Shown: piece by piece, positions 55,587 through 64,000 of the stretch
Layout: each line of letters begins with the position of its first letter
Numbering within the stretch: position 1 is the first letter of the stretch
From: an uncultured Bacteroidales bacterium
GTDB lineage: Bacteria; Bacteroidota; Bacteroidia; Bacteroidales; UBA932
Length of the DNA: 64,000 nucleotides
Assembly: GCA_944322585.1 (NCBI GenBank)
Contig: CALUPB010000003.1
Span: 124,001-188,000 of the forward strand
Direction: 5' to 3'
Notes under the pieces: generated by a model
Database searches by the model: none
Told to the model about the DNA's origin: nothing
What the model saw: only the letters and a program-made list of their open reading frames with translations
Translations under genes and position numbers: made by a program

Positions 55587-56213
55587 TTATTCATACACCC
55601 ACAGCATCAATGGCTTGCTGCCGGTTTCTACTGTTTCCACTACTTTTGAATACTTTCTGAATGGAATCGTGATGCAGCCCTCACTCTTTGGCCTTATCTT
55701 GCGCCCTAATACTTTATGCACCTTCACTGGTATCAGTAACGGATATATTGAAAAGTTCGGCAGGCTGACAGGATGAATGAGGATTCCCCTGTAGAGGGCA
55801 TTGCTGTTGGTCTTGTCCCTGCCATACAGCAGAAGTGCCTTTCTTCCCTTCGGCTTGCTCATAGTCTTCTCCTTTCCTACCCTGTAATGTCCCAAAGATG
55901 AACAGAAACTGCCTGGGTCATTGCTGAACACAGGTCTCCTTGCCGTACTCCCTTTCCCATATCCGTGGGCACAAAGGCTTTTCAGGACAGGCTTTCCCTT
56001 GTCAAAGTCCCAAAGGAAAAACCTCACCCTCCCCGAATGCCTTCCATAGTCCACAAGCAGACAATACTCCGTGCTGTACCCATTCTCCTCACAATACTCC
56101 AGTGCTTCCTCCGCCCTCTCATCCAGATCCCGTGGCACCGAATGCCCAATTATGAGAAACAGGAGAAGCAGGAATGCTGCAGAAGAAGTTGATATGAGTA
56201 AGATTCTTTTCAT
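55587..56213 (-). CDS. Murein L,D-transpeptidase-like (YkuD_2-type) protein
   Basis: 208 residues with an N-terminal membrane anchor/signal (about 4-23). The order VDYGRHSGRVRFFLWDF, CAHGYGKGST, VFSNDPGSFCSSLGHYRV, LYRGILIHPVS and KSEGCITIP matches the YkuD_2 catalytic-domain family; Cys180 and His147 are the expected catalytic residues. It would crosslink or modify peptidoglycan in the periplasm. The next gene downstream is DUF1963. The upstream gene ends 5 nt before it. Confidence 0.8.
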   Translation of the reverse strand: MKRILLISTSSAAFLLLLFLIIGHSVPRDLDERAEEALEYCEENGYSTEYCLLVDYGRHSGRVRFFLWDFDKGKPVLKSLCAHGYGKGSTARRPVFSNDPGSFCSSLGHYRVGKEKTMSKPKGRKALLLYGRDKTNSNALYRGILIHPVSLPNFSIYPLLIPVKVHKVLGRKIRPKSEGCITIPFRKYSKVVETVETGSKPLMLWVYE

Positions 56214-56218
56214 TCGTA

Positions 56219-57352
56219 TTAAAATATTACCGAGAGCAATAACGAATAATTATTGGACATAAAACCATCGGTGCGGGCTTCCGGTACAAAAGTACCATGT
56301 TCTACCTCTGTCCTCCATTTCTGCAAGTCTTGCAGAAATGTTTTGTCTTCAAACTCGACCTTCGATCTTTCCAATTCTATTGTCTTCGGCTTATAGCAAC
56401 GCCCGTTTATGCAATAAAATTCAGCGATATCACTTCTGAACTCTTTATAGAATGCTTCCCTAATACGGGCACACTTCTCGTTGATGGAATTCTTTGTCGG
56501 ATCAGTGACATCTTCTATACTTTTTACTATGGCCTCGTAGTCAGTTCTTCCGGTCAAAGATTTATATATCTCCAGCAGTTCATCCCTGTAACTTCTCAAC
56601 TGAAAAAACTGTATGCCTTCCGGATGCATCAGAAAAAGGAAGTATACAGACTTGACAAGTGGAGTCATATTGATTTCCATATCATAGTCAGGCAACAATA
56701 TTCGGAAATTTTTTGTAATAACCATACGGCTGATGACCACAGGTTTGTCAAGAAGAGACCTGATGGCTGTCTCACTGACCCCGAGCATCCTCAAGCGGTG
56801 TACCCGGACTTGTATTTCCTCTGACAGTCTTTCCGTTTCATCGAAAAACCGGTCAGCATATCCGTCGTCTGTCCTGTATTCGCTTATACCATGTACTTTA
56901 CTTGGATTGGAACTGTATTCCGAGGTATAGTTAAACAACTCCCTCGACAGTCTTTTATAATCAAAGGGTTGAATTTCAAAATACTTGAATTTGTACCCTT
57001 TGTCATCCGTTCTGTAATATTCTATAAGACCCTGTCTGATTATTCCAGCGGATTCCGGAATCAGACAGGAAAGTATGTTTTCATAAGTCAAGGGCAATCT
57101 GCAATCAGCCATGCTTATTCCGGGCAGATACGGGAACATGTATTTCAGATGCTCCTCAGTTATGGCTTCCGATATCTTGGGTAAATACGAAATGTTCCAT
57201 CCGTCACAGAATTTTGGCAGCCGCAGCCGAGTGAAAAAATCATTCAGATACTGATTGTATTCAGTTTCAACATAAATGAGTTCATTGTATTCCGGAGTAA
57301 ATGGCAGACTTCTGTCAAACCAGACATATGTATTATCGGAGTAGAAATTCAT
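56219..57352 (-). CDS. Unrecognised protein, 377 aa
   Basis: No signal peptide or membrane segment. The sequence is rich in Tyr/Phe and charged residues. A conserved-looking C-terminal half contains SYRDELLEIYKSLTGRTDYEA, DPTKNSINEKCARIREAFYKEF and YCINGRCYKPKTIELERS; this last part has the look of a winged-helix or DNA-binding tail, but no family was assigned. AT-richer than the ribosomal and biosynthetic genes. It has its own -7 box and ends 5 nt before the L,D-transpeptidase gene. Confidence 0.7.
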   Translation of the reverse strand: MNFYSDNTYVWFDRSLPFTPEYNELIYVETEYNQYLNDFFTRLRLPKFCDGWNISYLPKISEAITEEHLKYMFPYLPGISMADCRLPLTYENILSCLIPESAGIIRQGLIEYYRTDDKGYKFKYFEIQPFDYKRLSRELFNYTSEYSSNPSKVHGISEYRTDDGYADRFFDETERLSEEIQVRVHRLRMLGVSETAIRSLLDKPVVISRMVITKNFRILLPDYDMEINMTPLVKSVYFLFLMHPEGIQFFQLRSYRDELLEIYKSLTGRTDYEAIVKSIEDVTDPTKNSINEKCARIREAFYKEFRSDIAEFYCINGRCYKPKTIELERSKVEFEDKTFLQDLQKWRTEVEHGTFVPEARTDGFMSNNYSLLLSVIF

Positions 57353-57374
57353 ATTGTCGTCTCATATGGATTTA

Positions 57375-57382
57375 CAAACATA
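57375..57382 (-). promoter_or_regulatory. -7 box of the unrecognised 377-aa gene
   Basis: TATGTTTG on the minus strand, 22 nt upstream of the ATG at 57352. Confidence 0.45.
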
Positions 57383-57468
57383 ATTATTCCGAAAAACGTC
57401 TTGCACTTTTACGATATATCGAGCAAAAGTTTTCTGTTTCAAAACAGTTTCCTGAACTTCTGACCGTA

Positions 57469-58920
57469 TCATACCCGACCGATCAGGTCTTCTGCAGTGA
57501 TGACATCGGTGAAGACGGAGGAATACATATTCTCTTTCAGGCCATATGTCGTTATCAGGACAAGATGTACGGCCTTTTTCGTCCCTGTCCCATTATAGAA
57601 AGCCTGTTTGCGGTTGCGCAGCTTCAGATCTTCGTCTTTGCCGACAAGATATTCTCCTTCGAGAAACTTGATCTCACAAAGGTCGATTACCCTGTCAGCC
57701 CTGTCTATCAGCATGTCAATCTGTGCGCCCCTGCCTGTCATATCCTCTTTCGTCATCCACACGGAAGATTCCGTATAGACTCCTGAAATGCCGAGAGCCT
57801 CCTTTATTCTCGGGATATGACTGAAACATACGTTTTCAAAGGCGTGCCCTCTCCATGAATACAGTCTCGGTGTATTCTCGAACTGCGACCAGTATCCGTC
57901 CGAAAAAGTCTTTGTCCCGTCCGCAAATCTCAGATAGAACAGCAGAAAAGGATCGACAAGTTTGTATCTGATGTCTTCCCTTCCGGTACCATATGGCTGA
58001 TACTGGACAATAAAATCGTTGGCATCCAATGCTTTCAGGATATTTGTCAGACCGCCGCCATAAGGTATCCCGCATTCACGGGATATTTCCTTTCTCGTAT
58101 ACCCCTGCTGTCTTGTCGCCAGCAAACGTACGACCTTGATATAATTCTCCGAATTCTTGAACAATGAATTGAAAAGCCTCCCGAATTCATCCCTGAGACG
58201 GCTCTCCCTGTTGAAAAAGAGCCTGTCGATATTCGAGGCAAGAGAATCCTCCTTTCTGACCATATTCATATAATACGGTATACCTCCGATAATCATATAA
58301 TACTGTATCAAATCATACCGGCTCAACTCTATTCCCCTTTCCGCATAGAATTCCGCCGTCTCCGAGAGAGTCATCGGACTTAGCCTGAGCTGTGCCGTGA
58401 GCCGTCCGTACAGTCCGCCCGTATTGTTCAGCAATTTGTCGGATATCCATGTCGTAGCCGAACCGCATACTATCAACATCAGATCATCACGTCCGGCACC
58501 CCAACCGTTCCAGAAGTGTTCGAATGCCGGGAGGAAACCGGATTTCTGGGTATCAAGCCACGGCAGTTCATCAATGAAAACCACCGTTCTCCCGCCTGAT
58601 GTCTTATGCTCGAGCAATGTTATAAGCCTTTCGAAAGCCTCTAACCAGTCTCCCGGAGGCATCCTGTCTTCACTTCCATATTTCAGCAGTGAAGCATGGA
58701 AATTCAACAGCTGCCGTTCAAGGAAATTTCCCGACTCCACATCATCATAAGGGGAAAGAGCCGTATGGCAGAAAGCAAACCGTCCCTTAAAATATTCCCT
58801 TACAAGAAATGTCTTGCCTACCCTTCTCCTGCCATACACGACGATGAATTCAGGTCTTGTCTGACTGTACAGGCGTTCAAGTTCTTCCTGTTCCCTTTTT
58901 CTGGCGATAATCTTGCTCAT
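57469..58920 (-). CDS. AAA ATPase with C-terminal DUF234 (nuclease-like) domain
   Basis: 483 residues. Archaeal-type ATPase_2: Walker A GRRRVGKT (30-37), Walker B VVFIDELPW (113-121), sensor-like LIVCGSATTW, then a winged-helix region (TRKEISRECGIPYGGGLTNIL) and DUF234. Near the C-terminus GRGAQIDMLIDRADRVIDLCEIKF has the spacing of a PD-(D/E)xK nuclease core. Such genes are multicopy in many Bacteroidota and their role is unknown. Start at 58920 directly follows the duplicated palindromic repeat. Confidence 0.88.
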   Translation of the reverse strand: MSKIIARKREQEELERLYSQTRPEFIVVYGRRRVGKTFLVREYFKGRFAFCHTALSPYDDVESGNFLERQLLNFHASLLKYGSEDRMPPGDWLEAFERLITLLEHKTSGGRTVVFIDELPWLDTQKSGFLPAFEHFWNGWGAGRDDLMLIVCGSATTWISDKLLNNTGGLYGRLTAQLRLSPMTLSETAEFYAERGIELSRYDLIQYYMIIGGIPYYMNMVRKEDSLASNIDRLFFNRESRLRDEFGRLFNSLFKNSENYIKVVRLLATRQQGYTRKEISRECGIPYGGGLTNILKALDANDFIVQYQPYGTGREDIRYKLVDPFLLFYLRFADGTKTFSDGYWSQFENTPRLYSWRGHAFENVCFSHIPRIKEALGISGVYTESSVWMTKEDMTGRGAQIDMLIDRADRVIDLCEIKFLEGEYLVGKDEDLKLRNRKQAFYNGTGTKKAVHLVLITTYGLKENMYSSVFTDVITAEDLIGRV

Positions 58921-58926
58921 TTTGTT

Positions 58927-59028
58927 CAAACTTTGCCGCAATATACAATTTTTTCTCGTTGCGGCAAAGTTTGCGCATTAAACTTTGCCGCAACAGCGAT
59001 TTTTTCTTTGTCGCGGCAAAGTTTGGCG
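58927..59028. repeat. Tandemly duplicated palindromic repeat upstream of the DUF234 ATPase
   Basis: The core AAACTTTGCCGC occurs four times in alternating orientation: 58928-58939 (+), 58961-58972 (-), 58980-58991 (+), 59013-59024 (-). Each plus/minus pair flanks a spacer with TTTTTTCT, and the two roughly 50-nt units are near-identical direct repeats. It covers the expected promoter/leader of the ATPase gene. Confidence 0.9.
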
Positions 59029-59077
59029 ATTCCGGAATTCAGGAGGAAGCACGGTTTGAGGGAATCGCGTGCACACG

Positions 59078-59113
59078 AAAAACGGCAAGGCCTGAGCAAG
59101 GTCTTGCCGTTTT
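59078..59113 (-). terminator. Terminator of the tsf transcript
   Basis: The stem AAAACGGCAAGGCC (59079-59092) pairs with GGTCTTGCCGTTTT (59100-59113), with one G-U, loop of 7 nt; in the minus direction it ends in a U tract. It closes the rplM-rpsI-rpsB-tsf group. Confidence 0.85.
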
Positions 59114-59167
59114 CATGTATCCTGAATCCGTTCCGGTCCCCAAGAACCGGCTCTTTGAAACCGTCTG

Positions 59168-60163
59168 TCAGTCGTTGAGAGAGAATCTCTTGAAGACAGT
59201 TACTTTGGCTTCCTTGTCGACAGCGGCGATGGCTGCCTTTACGGATGTCTTGCCGTCACCCATCTGATATTCCTGCTCCTCAAGGGTATTTTCCTTGAAG
59301 AACTTGTTCAGACGACCGTTCGCGATATTGTTGATCATTGCCTCAGGAAGGTTTGCCGCCTTCTCTGCAGAAACGGTCTTTATGATTTCACGTGCCTGGT
59401 CCGCCTGCTCCGGAGTAAGCCATCCCTTCGCGGTGTTGGAAGCGATATGATCCTCGCTGTCCACATGCGCAGGATTGATGCCGGCCTTTTCGAGAGCGGC
59501 ATTGACAGCCTTCTTCACGAGCTCTTCCTTTGTCTTCTCGACAGCTACGGTAAGCTCATTGTCGATGACATTCTGCGGTACGCTGTCCTTGTTGATGGCT
59601 ACAGGATTCATGGAAGCCACCTGCATGGCGACACCCTTTGCAAGGTCGGCAGCGACTTCCTTGTTGAAGCCTACAAGCGCACCGAGTTTGCCGTTGATGG
59701 CGTGGATATATGATACGATGAAAGGAGCTTCCACTTTCTCATATCCTACGAGCACGTGCTTTTCACCTGTCTTTCCGGTCTGCTCCGTAATGGCAGCCTC
59801 TACAGTCCTTCCGTCAGCAAGGGTGCAGGCCTTGAGAGCCTCTGCATCAGCAGGGAGATCCTTGATGGCCGCATCAGCGATATCGTTGGCAAGTTTCTGG
59901 AACTCTGCATTCTTTGAAACGAAGTCCGTTTCACATCCGATGCACACGATAATGGCCTTGTCTCCATTCACGCGTGCCACGACTGCGCCTTCGGTAGTCT
60001 CGCGGTCAGCCCTTTTGGCAGCCACGAGCTTACCTTTTTCACGGATAATCTCCTGTGCCCTGGTATAGTCGCCTTCAGCCTCGATAAGAGCTTTCTTGCA
60101 GTCCATCATACCGGCACCGGTCATTTGACGCAATTTCATTACGTCAGCTGCTTTAATATCCAT
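59168..60163 (-). CDS. tsf: Elongation factor Ts
   Basis: 331 residues. Nucleotide-exchange factor for EF-Tu. N-terminal UBA-like domain with KLRQMTGAGMMDCKKALIEAEGD, then the core with ETDFVSKNAEFQKLANDIA and HVASMNP-type motif (VAMQVASMNPVAI). Terminator follows. A 172-nt gap separates it from rpsB. Confidence 0.97.
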   Translation of the reverse strand: MDIKAADVMKLRQMTGAGMMDCKKALIEAEGDYTRAQEIIREKGKLVAAKRADRETTEGAVVARVNGDKAIIVCIGCETDFVSKNAEFQKLANDIADAAIKDLPADAEALKACTLADGRTVEAAITEQTGKTGEKHVLVGYEKVEAPFIVSYIHAINGKLGALVGFNKEVAADLAKGVAMQVASMNPVAINKDSVPQNVIDNELTVAVEKTKEELVKKAVNAALEKAGINPAHVDSEDHIASNTAKGWLTPEQADQAREIIKTVSAEKAANLPEAMINNIANGRLNKFFKENTLEEQEYQMGDGKTSVKAAIAAVDKEAKVTVFKRFSLND

Positions 60164-60335
60164 TTCTGTTCTGTTTTAATCGTTATTATTTCTCCATCTT
60201 AAGTTTCGCGAGGGCACAATATACTGACTTTCAAAAGTTTGTGCAGCTCGCTAAACTTAAGTCCTTATGATGGAACCGTGCGGATGTCCGCCGCCATACG
60301 GCTCCGCATCCGCCACAGTTTCCGCCGGCACGGCA

Positions 60336-61286
60336 TTATTCAGCCTTTGCCTCTTCTGCTGCAGGAACTTCTGCCTCTGCAGGTGCTTCTGTCTGAACAG
60401 CCTCAGCAGGTGCGGCTTCAGTCTGGACAGCCTCTGCTGCAGATGCCTCCTCGGCCGGAGCCTCCGCTGTCTTGCCGGCATCTTCCGCCGGTGTCACATC
60501 GGATGTCTCCGCCGGTTTGGTCCCTTTGCGGGAACGGAGCTTCTTGGACGCAGGAGCGGCATCTCCGCTCTGCTCAGGAGCCTCTTTCTCTTTCTCCAGC
60601 TTCCTTTCATCCAGCCCCTCCCTGATAGCGCCGCATACCGCATCCATAATATATGCTATGGACTTTGCAGCGTCATCATTTGCCGGAATCACATAATCAA
60701 TCGGAGTAGGATCGCAGCAAGTATCAACCATTGCGATAACCGGAATATTGAGACGGTTTGCCTCCTTGACGGCATTCATCTCTTTCTGTACGTCCACTAC
60801 GAAAAGTGCTGAAGGGAGACGGCTCAGATCCTTGATTGAGCCGAGGTTCTTCTCAAGTTTCGCCCTCTGACGGGTGATCTGGAGACGCTCGCGCTTTGCG
60901 AGAGTGTCGAACGTACCATCTTCAATCATCTTGTCGATGGTATTCATCTTCTTGACAGCCTTGCGGATAGTCGGGAAGTTCGTAAGCATTCCGCCCGGCC
61001 ATCTTTCTGTCACGTAAGGCATGTTTACGGCAGCAGCCTTCTCGGCCACTATGTCCTTTGCCTGTTTCTTTGTGGCTACAAAGAGTATCTTGCGGCCGGA
61101 ACGGGCCAGCTGCTTGAGCACGTTTGCAGCCTCGTCTATCTTTACGATACTTTTATGCAGGTCGATGATATGGATCCCGTTCTTCTGGTCGAAGATGTAC
61201 GGAGCCATTTTAGGGTTCCACTTCCTGGCCATGTGGCCGAAATGAACTCCTGCATCAAGCAATTCTTGGAAATTTGTTCTTGGCAT
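60336..61286 (-). CDS. rpsB: Ribosomal protein uS2 with acidic Ala/Glu-rich tail
   Basis: 316 residues. Residues 1 to about 225 are uS2 (NFQELLDAGVHFGHMARKWNPKM; FVATKKQAKDIV; WPGGMLTNF; NIPVIAMVDTCCDPTPIDYVIPAND in parts). The tail of about 80 residues is rich in A, E, P and contains the repeat AEAVQTEA twice. Start at 61286 (MPRTNFQEL) is the conserved one; a longer frame upstream is not. Confidence 0.96.
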   Translation of the reverse strand: MPRTNFQELLDAGVHFGHMARKWNPKMAPYIFDQKNGIHIIDLHKSIVKIDEAANVLKQLARSGRKILFVATKKQAKDIVAEKAAAVNMPYVTERWPGGMLTNFPTIRKAVKKMNTIDKMIEDGTFDTLAKRERLQITRQRAKLEKNLGSIKDLSRLPSALFVVDVQKEMNAVKEANRLNIPVIAMVDTCCDPTPIDYVIPANDDAAKSIAYIMDAVCGAIREGLDERKLEKEKEAPEQSGDAAPASKKLRSRKGTKPAETSDVTPAEDAGKTAEAPAEEASAAEAVQTEAAPAEAVQTEAPAEAEVPAAEEAKAE

Positions 61287-61495
61287 TGTTTTAAAGTTTT
61301 TGTCTGTTTTATTTTCCTGCAGGTCTTTGCCGTACCTGCCAGGCTCTTCATCAATCCGGAGTAGCGGCAATGCCGGTCTCCCTGATTTTCCGCAGTCCCG
61401 GCAATTTTCAGGCAGCTTCCCGGAACTCCCGTCCCGGAGATAAGATCCGAAAATTTACAACCGGACTGTGCATCTTGCAAATCAGCCGATAATGA

Positions 61496-61885
61496 CTATC
61501 GTTTACTGAACTGGAAGCGCTTACGTGCACCAGGCTGACCAGGCTTCTTCCTCTCGACCTCACGGGCGTCACGGGTAAGGAATCCTGCTGACTTGAGCGT
61601 ATGGCGATAGGCTTCGGCGTCCATTATGCAAAGAGCACGTGCAATACCGAGTCTCAAAGCCTCTGCCTGTCCTTTGATTCCGCCACCGTCGAGGTTGGCC
61701 TTAACGTCAAACTGGGCAACCGTACCTGTAACTTCAAAAGGCTGGTTTACAATGTAGCGGAGAGCTTCATCCCTGAAATACTCATTGAGTTCCCTTCCGT
61801 TGATTGTAATGTTGCCTTTTCCAGGTACGACATAAACGCGAGCGACTGCTGATTTACGTCTTCCAAGTGCGTTTACTGCTTTCAT
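61496..61885 (-). CDS. rpsI: Ribosomal protein uS9
   Basis: 129 residues, complete: NALGRRKSAVARVYVVPGKG at the start, GGGIKGQAEALRLGIARAL, and the conserved C-terminal KKPGQPGARKRFQFSKR that reaches the P site. Four nucleotides after rplM. Confidence 0.98.
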   Translation of the reverse strand: MKAVNALGRRKSAVARVYVVPGKGNITINGRELNEYFRDEALRYIVNQPFEVTGTVAQFDVKANLDGGGIKGQAEALRLGIARALCIMDAEAYRHTLKSAGFLTRDAREVERKKPGQPGARKRFQFSKR

Positions 61886-61889
61886 CTGA

Positions 61890-62342
61890 TTAAATTTCGT
61901 TTAATGTAATGGTTTTTGGTTTCTGTGCCTGGTGCGGATGCTCCGACCCCTGATAGAGATAGAGGTTATTGATGAGCTTTGCACCAAGACGGTTCTTGGG
62001 AAGCATTCCCTTGACTGCCATTCTGACCAGTTCCGTAGGCTTCTTTGCAAGAATCTCCTTCGGAGTACTGAAACGCTGTCCGCCCGGATATCCGGTATGG
62101 CGGACATACACCCTGTCGGTCATTTTCCTGCCTGTAAGCTTCACCTTGTCGGCATTGAGCACGATGACATTGTCACCGCAGTCAATGTGCGGGGTGAAAT
62201 ACGGCTTGTTCTTTCCACGGAGGATAAGAGCAACCCGAGAAGCAAGACGGCCGAGAGGAAGGTCAGTAGCGTCAATGACAACCCACTCTTTGTTCACAGT
62301 CGTCGGAGTGGCTGACACTGTCTTGTAACTCTGTGTGTTCAC
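61890..62342 (-). CDS. rplM: Ribosomal protein uL13
   Basis: 150 residues, complete: WVVIDATDLPLGRLAS, GDNVIVLNADKV, TGRKMTDRVYVRHTGYPGG and MLPKNRLG. First gene of the ribosomal operon; a TATCTTTG box lies upstream. Confidence 0.98.
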   Translation of the reverse strand: MNTQSYKTVSATPTTVNKEWVVIDATDLPLGRLASRVALILRGKNKPYFTPHIDCGDNVIVLNADKVKLTGRKMTDRVYVRHTGYPGGQRFSTPKEILAKKPTELVRMAVKGMLPKNRLGAKLINNLYLYQGSEHPHQAQKPKTITLNEI

Positions 62343-62403
62343 TGTCTTGATCTTTAAATGGTTAATACTAAAATACTGCGTTCCCTACACTATATAGGGG
62401 GCG

Positions 62404-62411
62404 CAAAGATA
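62404..62411 (-). promoter_or_regulatory. -7 box of rplM-rpsI
   Basis: TATCTTTG on the minus strand; the leader of about 55 nt begins with a small hairpin CCCTA-N-TAGGG (62383-62399) that could be an autoregulatory site, which is speculative. Confidence 0.55.
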
Positions 62412-62487
62412 ACAATTATTTTATTTTCAGCAAAATATTTTAGAATCAGCACATAAATACCGGACTCGGAACTGCCGGAGAAACTGA

Positions 62488-63528
62488 TCAGGCAGAGGGG
62501 ATATCATATACGTTGCCTGCAGCGGGAGCGGCATCGCCCCAACGTCCGGCCACATAGTCGAGTGTCGCATAAAGCTCGTCCGGATCAGTCAGGGTCACTA
62601 ATTTCAGTCTGGTCTCCTTGAAATCCGGGAGACCTTTGAAATAGCAGCTCAGATGACGCCGCATCTCCAGGATTCCGGCCTTTTCCCCTTTAAGTTCCAA
62701 TGACTTGGCGAGATGTCTCTTGGCGAGGGCAACCCTGTCGGACACATTCATCGGAGGCAGGAGTTCCCCCGTGTCGAGATAATGCCGTATCTCCCTGAAT
62801 ATCCACGGATGCCCGTAAGTGGCACGTCCTATCATGACCCCGTCCACTCCGTACCGGTCAAACGCCTCCTTCGCCTTTTCAGGAGAGGTTATATCCCCGT
62901 TCCCTATTACGGGGATGTGCATCCTCGGATTTTCCTTTACCTTGCCTATCAGTGTCCAGTCCGCCTGACCGGTGTACATCTGACTGCGTGTACGGCCATG
63001 GATAGTAAGCGCACTGATGCCCGCATCCTGAAGCCTTTCCGCAAGCTCCACTATTATTTTCGAATCCTCATCCCATCCGAGGCGGGTCTTGACCGTGACA
63101 GGAAGTCTTACGGCCTCCACGACACGGCGCGTAATCTCCACCATCCTGTCCGGCTCCCGCATCATCCCGCTGCCCGCCCCGCGCCTTGCGATCTTGTTGA
63201 CCGGACAACCGAAATTGATGTCCACGAGATCGGCTCCGTGACCGCCGGCTATTTCTGCAGCCTGCTCAGCCATCCTCGCAGCATCCACCATGGCCTCCGG
63301 AATATTCCCGTATATCTGAATCCCTATCGGAGCCTCATAATCATACGTGACCAGTTTGGCAAGCGACTTTTTCGCATCACGTACAAGGCCGTCAGAACTG
63401 ATGAACTCCGTATACATCATGTCAGCCCCGAACTCCTTGCATATGAACCGGAAGGACGCGTCAGTCACATCCTCCATCGGAGCCAGCAGCAACGGCCTCT
63501 CACCCAACTCTATATTACCTATTTTCAT
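62488..63528 (-). CDS. dusB: tRNA-dihydrouridine synthase
   Basis: 346 residues. FMN-dependent reduction of uridine in tRNA. LLLAPMEDVTDASFRFICKEFGADMMYTEF (read in parts), DINFGCPVNKIARRGAGSGMM with the catalytic Cys, VKTRLGWDED, ALTIHGRTRSQMYTG and GVMIGRATYGHPWIF are typical of the DusB/Dus family. The ATG at 63528 is chosen because the longer frame start at 63588 lies within the -7 box. Confidence 0.94.
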   Translation of the reverse strand: MKIGNIELGERPLLLAPMEDVTDASFRFICKEFGADMMYTEFISSDGLVRDAKKSLAKLVTYDYEAPIGIQIYGNIPEAMVDAARMAEQAAEIAGGHGADLVDINFGCPVNKIARRGAGSGMMREPDRMVEITRRVVEAVRLPVTVKTRLGWDEDSKIIVELAERLQDAGISALTIHGRTRSQMYTGQADWTLIGKVKENPRMHIPVIGNGDITSPEKAKEAFDRYGVDGVMIGRATYGHPWIFREIRHYLDTGELLPPMNVSDRVALAKRHLAKSLELKGEKAGILEMRRHLSCYFKGLPDFKETRLKLVTLTDPDELYATLDYVAGRWGDAAPAAGNVYDIPSA

Positions 63529-63585
63529 ATAACGGACCGGTATCCGGCAATGCCGGAATATTTCCTCATCAAACAAAAACCCCGG

Positions 63586-63622
63586 CAAAGGTACACGTTT
63601 GGACAGAAAATTGCTATTTTTG
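63586..63622. promoter_or_regulatory. Divergent -7 boxes for dusB and pfkA
   Basis: TACCTTTG on the minus strand (63586-63593) faces away from TATTTTTG on the plus strand (63615-63622), only 21 nt apart, so the two promoters overlap upstream of their -7 boxes and may compete. Confidence 0.55.
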
Positions 63623-63652
63623 TAGGATTATTCTTAATTATCGGTTATTGAT

Positions 63653-64000
63653 ATGGCAAAAATTTCGACTATCGGAATTCTTACTTCCGGAGGGGACGCT
63701 CCGGGAATGAACGCGGCTATCAGGGCCGTCACCCGTGCCGCCATCTTCAACGGATGGAAAGTAAAAGGTATATACAGAGGTTACGAGGGTCTTATCAACA
63801 ATGAAATAAAGGATTTTACATCAGAAAGCGTCAGCAACACCATACAAAGGGGAGGGACAGTGCTGAAGACCGCCCGTTCCGAGGAATTCATGACTGTCGA
63901 GGGCCGTCAGAAAGCCTATGACAACATGCGGGCCAACGGAATCGACGCCCTGATAGTCATAGGAGGCAACGGTTCCCTCGCAGGGGCACAGGTTTTCGCC
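63653..64000 (+). CDS. pfkA: 6-phosphofructokinase, N-terminal part (truncated by window edge)
   Basis: 116 residues seen. [20 protein letters not shown] is the nucleotide-binding start of the PfkA fold, followed by [21 protein letters not shown] and [10 protein letters not shown]. In E. coli PfkA the last motif is GGDGS, whose Asp103 helps bind Mg-ATP; here the position is Asn106. The rest of the gene lies outside the window. Confidence 0.95.
   Translation, partial: MAKISTIGILTSGGDAPGMNAAIRAVTRAAIFNGWKVKGIYRGYEGLINNEIKDFTSESVSNTIQRGGTVLKTARSEEFMTVEGRQKAYDNMRANGIDALIVIGGNGSLAGAQVFA

Noticed and set aside
58927-59028. CRISPR array
   Set aside because: Four short cores alternate in orientation with unequal spacers; this is a duplicated palindrome, not direct repeats with unique spacers.

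Overview
The window looks like a chromosome segment of a Bacteroidales bacterium (phylum Bacteroidota) of roughly middling GC. Genus cannot be fixed from sequence reading alone. The reasons are SusC/SusD-type pairs, a FeoA-FeoB fusion, fimbrillin-family lipoproteins, DUF4249/DUF4465/NPCBM-type proteins, and promoters with the Bacteroidota -7 box TAnnTTTG (e.g. 3728, 19342, 39664, and on the minus strand 3580, 18536, 18729, 51921, 62404, 63586). No insertion sequence, phage or CRISPR array was seen.

Layout: 1-803, start of a beta-propeller two-component sensor (minus, cut by the window edge); 877-3468, iron transporter FeoAB (minus); 3754-12287, a plus-strand peptide/nutrient uptake operon (S9 peptidase, SusC, SusD, two small lipoproteins) closed by a strong terminator; 12424-18505, a tripartite RND efflux operon (minus) in which pump and outer-membrane factor are one 1543-residue polypeptide; tRNA-Leu(GAG); rpsP-rimM; 20842-28999, a run of envelope genes (TonB receptor/DUF4249 pair, two AT-rich orphan lipoproteins, a membrane HTH protein, DUF975, DUF4465).

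29184-36452 is a lysine/diaminopimelate cluster (dapE-lysC-dapB-dapA-dapD, then an aminotransferase and dapF). Together these cover the succinylase route except for asd. Divergent from it, 36777-39547 encodes a fimbrillin-like lipoprotein fused to an IdeS/Mac (C66)-like cysteine protease, plus a second fimbrillin-like lipoprotein. 39664-47116 is a complete-looking histidine operon preceded by a classical attenuator: a His-rich leader peptide and mutually exclusive antiterminator and terminator hairpins. The operon is hisG-hisD-hisC::hisB(IGPD)-hisH-hisA-hisF-hisIE; only histidinol-phosphate phosphatase is missing.

47186-51870 is a five-gene fatty-acid/polyketide-like set (ketosynthase, two hot-dog dehydratases, CrtI-like oxidoreductase, FabG) resembling part of an aryl-polyene/flexirubin-type locus. 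52008-58920 holds an NPCBM-repeat protein, DUF1963, an L,D-transpeptidase, an unrecognised protein and a DUF234-type AAA ATPase preceded by a tandemly duplicated palindromic repeat. 59168-62342 is rplM-rpsI-rpsB-tsf (minus). dusB (minus) and the start of pfkA (plus, cut by the edge) share a divergent promoter region.

A recurrent oddity is that several conserved proteins (FeoB, RimM, DapF, a FabZ-like dehydratase) carry hydrophilic G/S/D/N/R-rich inserts, and the same kind of sequence forms the linkers of the two unusual fusions (RND-OMF and HisC-HisB).
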